Assembly: GCA_977006965.1 (NCBI GenBank)
Contig: OZ345382.1
Coordinates: 1,116,001 to 1,180,000, forward strand
Source of the DNA: Phymatolithon calcareum
Lineage: Eukaryota; Rhodophyta; Florideophyceae; Hapalidiales
DNA length: 64,000 nucleotides
Direction: 5' to 3'
The position numbers and the translations under genes were made by a program. Below, piece by piece: positions 56,461 through 64,000 of the stretch (its first letter is position 1; each line of letters begins with the position of its first letter). The notes beneath the pieces were generated by a model. It was not told the DNA's origin. It saw nothing but the letters and a program-made list of their open reading frames with translations, and searched no databases.

Positions 56461-57060
56461 CGTTATTTTTTCCGGTCTTTTCGCCCTTCTACGTGGGAGT
56501 AGGCCGCCGATTCAAAATGTAAAAATGTGAGTTACTTCTGTCCGCCAACGAGCAACTCACAGCTGCATATCTCCTCCACAAAGTGTGCGTCATCGTCGAA
56601 GCTCATTATTTTGTCCTCAAGCAACGAGGAACCGTATGCTCAAGTGGTCTTGGCGAGATATCCCATGCCGTACCACTGGTTAGCCAAAGCGTTATGTGTA
56701 AACTGAACGCGCGCATACGAACGAGTTTCGCAACAAGCGCGGTCAGGAGACATCATGATGTGAGCGATTGCGATGTGCATGTAGTTGTCAACTGAAGAGA
56801 GCCAAGATCCAGTTTCGCAAATACCTTCGTGCGACTGATTGCACCAATTCAATGCCGCGCTCCTTCAAAAGATTCTCGGTGTGCGTGAGGTCATGCCCAT
56901 TCATTGTGCTTGATGAAGAAGACTGGTGACTCGCCAGTGGTGAAGAGCATGGGTGGTCTCGCAGAAAGGGAAGCGGGAATTGACTGTGCCATTGACACTG
57001 CCACTACATTCTTTTCAAGAGAAATTACTCTTTCGGAGTATACGAACAGCACGAAAAGAT
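56461..57060 (+). repeat. Sel1 downstream module, unit 4
   Basis: Homologous to 27090-27720 although no Sel1 gene precedes it here. The decayed frame LLLSANEQLTAAYLLHKVCV is at about 56530-56595. Confidence 0.65.
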
Positions 57061-57825
57061 CAGTACAGCATACTCTGCGTGCAGACCGCTCAGGATGATC
57101 ATCATCCTGATCCTGGTTCTGTATGCACACCATCGCAGCACCATCGGCGATGAGAGGCGGGCATTCGCGACGGCATTCCAGCGCCGATGAAAATCACTTG
57201 ACACAGGATCATGCTTGCAAACCGGTGGCCCCGCACAATGGCCTTGGGTGATGAATGCCTGGACCATGGACGTGTTGTGGATGTACATGACGCGATCGTC
57301 GCGCCGGATGACGCCACACTGCGATTGACGGAAGGAATGCAGGACAGCGTGACTGGCGCAGGGCACCAAGTTTCGAACGCCGGAAGACGCGATGTCAAGA
57401 AAAAGCCGTACGGCGAGGAAACAGCACTCTCCAGCATACGCTTCTTAAGCATGCAGGCGTGGTGACACGAAGGTGCGCGTTTTCAAACGGCGCTGTGGTT
57501 AAAGGTGGTAACGCGTAAGACGGGGAATCGCGAAAGGAGCTTTTGGCACCCGCGACTGTCCGTTTTCCCAGTACTTTACGCGAGATGATTCGTTCCACTA
57601 CAAGAGTTTGACCGGAGATCTTTCAAACTGACGGTACTTGCTTTTGTTGGTCACTCACTCACTTACGCCTCGCAGTCGCTTTTCCGCACAAGTTTAGCGA
57701 TGGCAGGCGTACTTCCACTGGAACACTTTTCTCCGCCGAGCGGTGCTTGTCCGGGATGAAGCTGCCGAGAGTGGCCGGACGGTTTCGGAAACTCTAGGGC
57801 GACACGGCTTACCGTTTGTGGTAAG
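57061..57825 (+). repeat. Repeat X copy joined to USP7 fragment 5
   Basis: Same structure and junction as the X copies at 27.7, 39.2 and 50.0 kb. Confidence 0.7.
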
Positions 57826-58855
57826 TTTTCGGCATGATGTTGACCGCCAAGGCCCGGCTCATGACCGTGTGAGGATTGGCAACAACGATGAATTCTGAAA
57901 ATTCCGCCCATGCATATACTATTGCCACTCGTTGTTTCGTCGCAGATATCGCGAATGGACTATCGCATTTTGTGGTATGAACAGACTGAGTATGGATTGT
58001 CTGAAATTGAGCAGAAGGAAGAAGTGCGAGTGCGAGTGGTTTGGCGTGACGATGGCGGAACCAAGACAGCTTCGCCCACGAGCTCTCCAATGAACACGAC
58101 AAACGGACCTGTTAGTGTGCGGGAAAATACGAAATGTCGACGACATGGGAAGATATTTCGGTGGAGGACTTGGGAACATACATTCCATGGAGTGTAGACA
58201 AGGACATTAGCAGTGCGGCTACAGCAGTGATTTCAATCGAAACCGGTAGTGCGGAAGAAGCGAACGTTTCTTTTTCCGTGCTGGTTCCGCACGTGTCGAA
58301 GTATGAGGATGTGGTTGATGAAGTTAAGAGGAGTCATAAGCTGGACGCAGGCTTCCCGGTGAGGCTTTTGGAAGTGAAGAAATTCAGGATTTACAGAATT
58401 ATTGATCCTTCAGACTCTGTGCCTCGCTTGATTTCGAGCTGTGGCTACCCCTCCGAACTTCGAGCAGAGCCGATCCCTTTGGACGAAACATGGGCAGCGT
58501 CGGGCGACGAATATCAACTGATATCGGTCGTCCATATGGCATCATAGGTTTTGCGGTGTACCTTTCATCCTTCGTATCCATTGCTTTGGGCAGTCTATCG
58601 AGGACATCCGCGAGCTCATCCGCGTGAAGCTGGGAGTGGGTGAACAGGAATTTAATTCTTGGCGCCTTGCCGAGGTAATGCACCGCAAAGTGGAGTACCT
58701 GGATGACCCGTCATAAGTATGGAACCCTGGATAGCGGAACTCGCTGATGGACTATTCGACACTTTGCAATTGATCATCGACGCCCGACTCCAACGAGAAG
58801 GATAAATACGGGACATGGGCGGTTCGTGGATAAGCCGCTAAAGATCAAAGGCTAG
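57826..58855 (+). pseudogene. USP7 3'-end fragment, copy 5
   Basis: Most decayed copy. It shares copy 2's one-base loss (AAATACGAAATG at about 58128), has a deletion near 58540 (GGCATCATAGG) and a stop in CCGTCATAAGTATGG near 58712. It lacks the 21-bp deletion of copies 2 and 3. Confidence 0.9.
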
Positions 58856-59015
58856 ATGTAACTGCGGAGTTGAAAATGTAATTTAGTGAGGGGCAATGTG
58901 TGAGTGCGGTTCATAAGCAGTTGTAGCAAATCAACTTGTGTTCGACCTGTTCTCTGTTTCCACTATGTGGAGTGCTAGTTGCGTTGGCAGACGAACACAT
59001 GCTTACCATTATATT

Positions 59016-59150
59016 CGAAATTAAGTGGGTTTATTGAGAAGCTACCATGCGTACCAACGTGAGGAAAGTCGGCACCTTTTTTAGCATTCTACTACACTCG
59101 AAATTTCGGTTCCTTAATCAGAATTATTTAGTATCGCGTCGATGGCTCGG
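59016..59150. mobile_element. 135-bp insertion with 15-bp direct repeats
   Basis: Flanked by GCTTACCATTATATT at 59001-59015 and 59151-59165; all other module copies have one uninterrupted GCTTACCATTATAT(T) block. Duplication length suggests retrotransposition or patched insertion. The insert matches no element or RNA I recognise and has no poly(A). Confidence 0.65.
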
Positions 59151-59479
59151 GCTTACCATTATATTCTCAGCCTCCATTTTTGCTCCGAATTTCTAGTTCG
59201 AATTCTTGTTGGACTTGTCTGCCAAATTATTTCTGATTAGGGTGCGGGTGTTCGGTGAATATAAGAAGATGGACGGCACACAGGGGACGCAGGGTGAAGT
59301 AAGGAGGTGTTGGTGACATTGAATGACAGTAATTGCTGTTTATAGCGTGCACAGTGTCGGTCGTTGTGATTGTGCTCCATTAACGGTCTTGGAATCACTT
59401 AACGAAGTAAAATGCAGGTACATAGATCCTAGACTAAACTGTACAATTGCATGTCCCTTTGTCACTTGGGCTTTACAAC

Positions 59480-59533
59480 TATGAACTTTCGATTTTCATC
59501 ACACTTAAGTGTGATGAAAATCGAAAGTTCATA
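59480..59533. repeat. Perfect 54-bp palindrome
   Basis: Arms of 27 bp meet at CTT|AAG with no spacer. The left arm is normal module sequence (TTTTCATCACACTT); the right arm is its inverted copy, absent from the other four modules. Confidence 0.95.
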
Positions 59534-60218
59534 TTCACAAAAAATCAAAACCGCCGCCCAACAGCACATCACCGGCGACAAAATGGCCATGATCCCTCAC
59601 GGTAAAGACGTGGGTCTGCGGCGCGCCCTGGACGATGTAGACGTGAAAGGCGAGGAGTTTTTGTATCGCATGAGAGTATCTCCTTGACTGTTCCGCGATA
59701 CCCTGTTCCGCTAAAACTTCTAGCATGTGCAGACGTAATGAGAATGCACTGCGACAGCCGTACGAGTACGCGAACGCGCGGCAGGACTACGATGGTGTTT
59801 TGAAGGCGCTCGACGCCATCGAATCTGCCTTAGAGAAGTGCGGCGTGGGACCGGTCGACCACACTCTTTCGTGACAACGGCATGAGTTCCTTGGTGCCGC
59901 TAAGCGTGAACATACGAAGGAGTTTTGCAACAAGCGCGGTCAGGAGACAAGAAAGCGATTGCGATGTGCATGCATGTATTTGTCAATTGAAGAGAGACAA
60001 AGTTTCAGAACATATGAGAGTCAGGGGCCAGCGGCTTCTCAAGGACGAGTAACTTAGAGTGACGTATCATGTCCCCCCGCAAGAAGTCACAATCACATAA
60101 GTCCCACAACTGCAACGTCACCTTCTCAACGAGGAGACCATGACCAAAACACAATCTCTGCCCACGAAAATGTATGAACAGTTCTCTCTCCATGTCCTCA
60201 TGGGGCGCTGTCCGTTCA

Positions 60219-61548
60219 AAAGGTGTTACAAGAATATGTGAATGTAGTTCTGAAACAAAACCGACCACGGCATCCCGAGGACCACCATGAATTGCTTCCC
60301 TACTTGTCGTCCTGGTACAGGGTTCTGTTAGAGCGGAGCGACATGGGGACACCCAATAACGATTCAGAAGAAATCGATCTTGAGATGCTGGCCAAGTACT
60401 CTGGTCGCCTTTTCGAGGAAACAGGAGTTGAGGAATTTAGAGTCTTGCAAGTAGTTTCGTTGTTTCACCAAAACGGGCCTGTTTCAGAGGCAGCTATTTG
60501 CGCCATGGAATCGATGCGTCATAATAATATTATGAGCAAATCTGACTTCGATTTCGGCGACACCGAATTCCGTCTTGCTATCGCACATCAAAGCCTGTAC
60601 GTGGAGTCGCGAGATATAGTACAAAGACATCTCGCACTAACAGCCATGCTGCAGGGCGGGCTTTCTTGGCTTGGAGAATTCTCGTTGAGTATCGGGTTTT
60701 TGTTCGAGCAAGGATATTATGTTTCGCGAGACAAGAAGCACATTTCAGCGTGGGCGTCTCGCTATCGCTATCATTTCCTGCTTTCGAACGACAGAACACG
60801 GGTGGAAGCATTTCTCGAAAGACTTTTTGTGAAGCAAGAAACTCCGACGACCGAAGAACAAGCAGATCAGCTCGCATTCGGAATCGGCAAGCAACCGGAA
60901 TGCGCAATTCAACTATACGAGGCTATGTTGGAACACAATGCCGATGCTGAACAAGCCTCAAATTGACTCGGGTTGATGTATCACCAAGGAGCCACGGGAG
61001 TTCTAATCGACGAATCCAGAGCTGAAAACCACTACTTAAACGCGATGGAGGATGGTTGTACAGAAGCTGTTTGCAACATTGGTGTTTTACGAAACGGAGA
61101 TAAAGCGGAAGGGCGAGATATCTCGTCCCTAGAAGAGGCAGCAGTCGCAGCCAAGCACAGTACAGCAATGAACAACCTTGCAGTCGCTTATGATCTTGGA
61201 AACGGAGTCAATCGGAGTCCACATGAGGCTGAAAAACTTTACAAACAGGCCATTGAGGTGGACAGGCATCCAATCGCAATGTACAATCTGGCGGTGATGT
61301 ACATGTTTGGCGAATCCGATATTCGAAGTGGCGAAAAAAGCGCGGAGCTGATGCAAGAAATTCAAAGTGCGGATAGAGACACGTCGGGACTGTACATTTT
61401 GCAGGAGCAAATTTCAAAATTGAGAAATGCAGAAAGCTTAAACATGCGAGATGCTGAGGCATGGAAAATCAATGACCAAGAAATCGACAGTTGCCCGGCG
61501 TATGTAAAAGTGACGGACGACGAATGTGTAGATGAGGGGTCTTCGTGA
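60219..61548 (+). pseudogene. Sel1-repeat protein, 5'-truncated paralog 4
   Basis: Begins mid-gene at LQEYVNVVLKQN (about residue 828 of paralog 3) directly after foreign module DNA. The frame is open to 61548 except for one TGA at 60964-60966 (CGA to TGA in ASNRLG). It reads past the usual stop, ending CVDEGSS. It keeps the Sel1 repeats and its own versions of variable patches (about 60520-60570 and 60745-60800). No start or membrane part, so it is not expressed as the others are. Confidence 0.9.
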
Positions 61549-62340
61549 GGGCAACGCCCGCATGATGAGTTCTTTGGTGCCGCTCAGCGCGCACGTACGG
61601 CAGCCGCGGCCTCTGATGCCTAGAAGCGCCTCGCCGAGTGACCGCATGGGCGCGACCGGGACTTGTTCTTTGTTGGTGGCGATTCGGTGGCCTTGGTACT
61701 CATCGCCACTGTACGCAAGCGTCTGTCGGAGTGCTGGTGACCTCCACCATTGAAGTCATCAAAACGGAGAATATTTCGCAGACGAATCTCATATGCAACG
61801 GCGACGTCGAGTGGTCTTGGCGAGATATCCCATGCGACAGCACTGGTTAGCCAAATTGTTATTTGAAAACTGCACGTGTGCATACGAACGAGTTTTGCAA
61901 CAAGCGCGGTCAGGAGACATCAAGATGTGAGCGAATGCGATGTGCACGTAGTTTTCAACTGAAGAGAGCCAAAGATCCAGTTTCGCAAATACCTTCGTGC
62001 GACTGATTGCATCAATTCATTGCCGCGCTCCTTCAAAAGATTCTCGGTGTGCGTGAGGTCATGCCCATTCATTGTGCTTGATGAAGAAGACTGGTGATTT
62101 CGCCAGTGGTGAAGGGCATGGGTACGCTCGCAAAAAGGGAAGCGGAAATTGACTGTGCCATTGACTCTGCCAGTACAGTACAGTAGTGAGTAGGAGGTCC
62201 GGAAGCATCGAAAAAAGGTTGGTACGCGGAAAATGAGAGTGTTGTCTGCGAAGCTAATCGAGAGTTCTTTCCAAGAGAAATTTCCCTGTGCCCTTCGCAT
62301 TCTCCAACAGCTGTTGGAGAATACGAACGGCACAAAGTAA
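61549..62340 (+). repeat. Sel1 downstream module, unit 5
   Basis: Joins the segment around 38430 of unit 2 directly, so about 600 bp is deleted relative to it. Contains the 24-bp perfect palindrome 62299-62322. Confidence 0.6.
62299..62322. repeat. Perfect 24-bp palindrome
   Basis: ATTCTCCAACAG followed by its exact reverse complement. Other modules have only the right half (AGAATACGAAC context). Confidence 0.95.
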
Positions 62341-63340
62341 TCAGTAGGTATGATACGGCAATCTCCTCAGGTCAGCGTTTTGAAACGATGCACCAATTCT
62401 GCGTATCATACTCTGCGTGCAGACCACGCATTCTGGCATACACGGGGGAGAAAAAATTGTCTGCTTTTATCTGGTAACTTTCCCCAGCTTTTATTTTGCA
62501 AGACCCAACGCCAGCATACGCCAACAAAGCTGCATTTCATCCTTGCGCACGGAAAATGCCAATCTTCTCTGCGCTGGCATGCACGCCATCGCGGCACCAT
62601 TGTCGATGAAGAGTCGCGCGGATAGTTTTGTCTAACTATGTTCTTGGCGTCGCAACTGGTAGCAGCGGATAGGTAGGCATTCGCGACGGCATCCCGGCTC
62701 CGATCAAAATCGATCAACACTGCCTCGGCCTTGCAACCGGTGGCACCGAGCAGTGGCCTTGGGATATCAATGTTTGGACCATAGATTTGTTGTAGGTGTT
62801 CATTGCGCGATGCTCGCTCCGGATGACACAACGCGGCAAATGATAGAAGACATGCACGACAGCGCCGCGGGCGCAGCGCAGCAATTTTCGAACACCGTAG
62901 GCAGCGATCTCAAAAAAATCCCTGTACCGAGGAAGCATAACTCTCCAACACGCGATTCTCAAGCTTGAAGATGTGTTCAAACTAAGGTGAGTTTCTTCGA
63001 GCGGCTATACACTGAATGATGGTGATGCATAAGACGGCGAAGTGCACAGGGAGTTCTGTAGAACCCGTGAATGTCCAGTTTACCAGTGCTTTACGCGAAC
63101 GAGTCGATCCAATACAACAATTTGACTGGAGATCTTTCCAACTGGCGGTAATTGTTTTTGTTGGCCACTCATTCGCCTACGCTTCGCAGTCACTTTCGGC
63201 ACAAGTTCAGCTATCGCAGGCGTACTTCCACGGGAATACGGTTCTTCGCCGAGCAGTGCCTTTCCGAGATGAGGCTCCCAAGAGTGGTCGGACAGTGGCG
63301 GAAACTCTAGGGCGACACAGCTCGCCATTTCTGGAGAACT
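62341..63340 (+). repeat. Repeat X, right-edge copy
   Basis: Continues beyond the usual USP7 junction into sequence like 32100-32210, so it is an X copy not fused to USP7. Confidence 0.65.
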
Positions 63341-63459
63341 CGACCGTTGGATGTCGAAAATGCTATGTTACCGAATTTTCGGTTTTAAGTGTTGCGGAAA
63401 GTGTATATCTTCTACAAGGTTTGCCATGGGCGCGCAATCTCCAATACGACATCACTATC

Positions 63460-64000
63460 CCAAGGAACTGCGAAAGCCCATGTTCATGTCTGCTATGACG
63501 TGCAGGTAGGCAGTACCTCGCATCTTGTGCTTCAAGGGTGAGAGGTGTACGCTTGGAATATCCCCGTCAATTATTTCCCGTCGAGTACTTTTAATCCATT
63601 TTGTACCGTGACCCTGACGTGTAAACCATGTTCACAGTGCATGAGGTAGTCGGGCCGATCACGATCACCAGAGAACTCTACTTGAAGACCAAGCATGGAC
63701 ACCCCAGTGCCCCATTCAATAACATTTCCCGGAGGGCGTCCCAACCTGCAGTATAACACGTCATAGTAGCAATTGTGCTCACCTTGCTAATTGCTCAAGT
63801 CAGGCGATCTAGCCATTGTCAGTCGGTCATGAATCATTTCTCGCAAAAAACTTTCTGCCAACTCTCTGTCTTGGAACACTTTCCCAGCATACACCTTAAG
63901 CCCTCAAATCGGTATTCTCTTATCAATTCGCATAACGCTCAACAGTTCTTCTCCAAGTTCCTTTGTGTAGGGCTTACTTTGGTTCTCACGCCGACGCATC
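63460..64000 (-). pseudogene. Second copy of the 727-aa gene, broken, partial
   Basis: Minus-strand homolog of 53410-53950; the frame 63571-63759 (RLGRPPGNVIEWGTGVSMLG) is the clearest part. Stops interrupt the alignment, including TAG in place of the Y codon in LSNYQGEH (about 63789) and TGA for the W in IWGLKV (about 63906). The start lies outside the window. It lies beside repeat X, as does the intact copy. Confidence 0.85.

Larger units (their letters stand above)
58856..60218 (+). repeat. USP7 downstream module, copy 5, truncated
   Basis: Interrupted by a 135-bp insertion (59016-59150) and a fold-back palindrome (59480-59533). Ends abruptly at about 60218 against Sel1 coding sequence. 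Confidence 0.7.

Noticed and set aside
59016-59150. Spliceosomal snRNA or 5S retrocopy
   Set aside because: Neither strand resembles U1, U2, U4, U5, U6 or 5S signatures that I know.
1-64000. CRISPR array, bacterial operon or prophage
   Set aside because: No regularly spaced short repeats; introns, LINE and hAT elements show eukaryotic nuclear DNA.

Overview
The window is nuclear DNA of a eukaryote. The evidence is GT-AG introns of 76-221 bp, an SR splicing factor, an hnRNP-type RNA-binding protein, a USP7-type deubiquitinase, LINE remnants and an hAT transposon. Large genes are nearly intronless. That fits an intron-poor protist; a red alga is my best guess, but it is only a guess (about 0.35) because no marker here settles it.

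Layout. 1-5.7 kb is repeat-rich: an inverted copy of a dispersed repeat (here called X, 1000-1815), then an old LINE reverse-transcriptase fragment interrupted by a younger, 5'-truncated LINE with a 13-bp target duplication. 5.7-21 kb is ordinary gene-bearing DNA: a hypothetical basic protein (6511-7098), an SRSF2-like SR protein on the minus strand (three exons, 7797-8769), a possible 37-aa secreted micropeptide (10231-10344), a two-RRM hnRNP A/B/Musashi-type protein on the minus strand (two exons, 12389-14226) and a USP7/HAUSP deubiquitinase (16455-20998, probably two exons).

21-64 kb is a tandem segmental-duplication array. The last ~1.05 kb of the USP7 gene plus its downstream DNA has been copied four more times (28.49, 39.93, 50.76 and 57.83 kb). 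These copies alternate with copies of a large gene coding for an N-terminally membrane-anchored protein with C-terminal Sel1 repeats. Three Sel1 copies have intact frames (1258, 1326 and 1251 aa) and a fourth is a 5'-truncated pseudogene. The Sel1 paralogs are nearly identical over long stretches but differ sharply in at least five short in-frame patches. One has also tripled a 105-bp coding repeat. This membrane-anchored, locally hypervariable, tandemly amplified family is the best candidate here for an undescribed system; a recognition or conflict function is inference only.

The array also holds an unrecognised 727-codon minus-strand gene (53286-55469) with a broken second copy at the right edge, a complete non-autonomous hAT element with 8-bp target duplication and an empty sister site, two small insertion or fold-back scars, and repeat X next to nearly every junction. 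The USP7 pieces are mostly frameshifted, and their lesions are shared in conflicting patterns, which suggests recombination or gene conversion among units.
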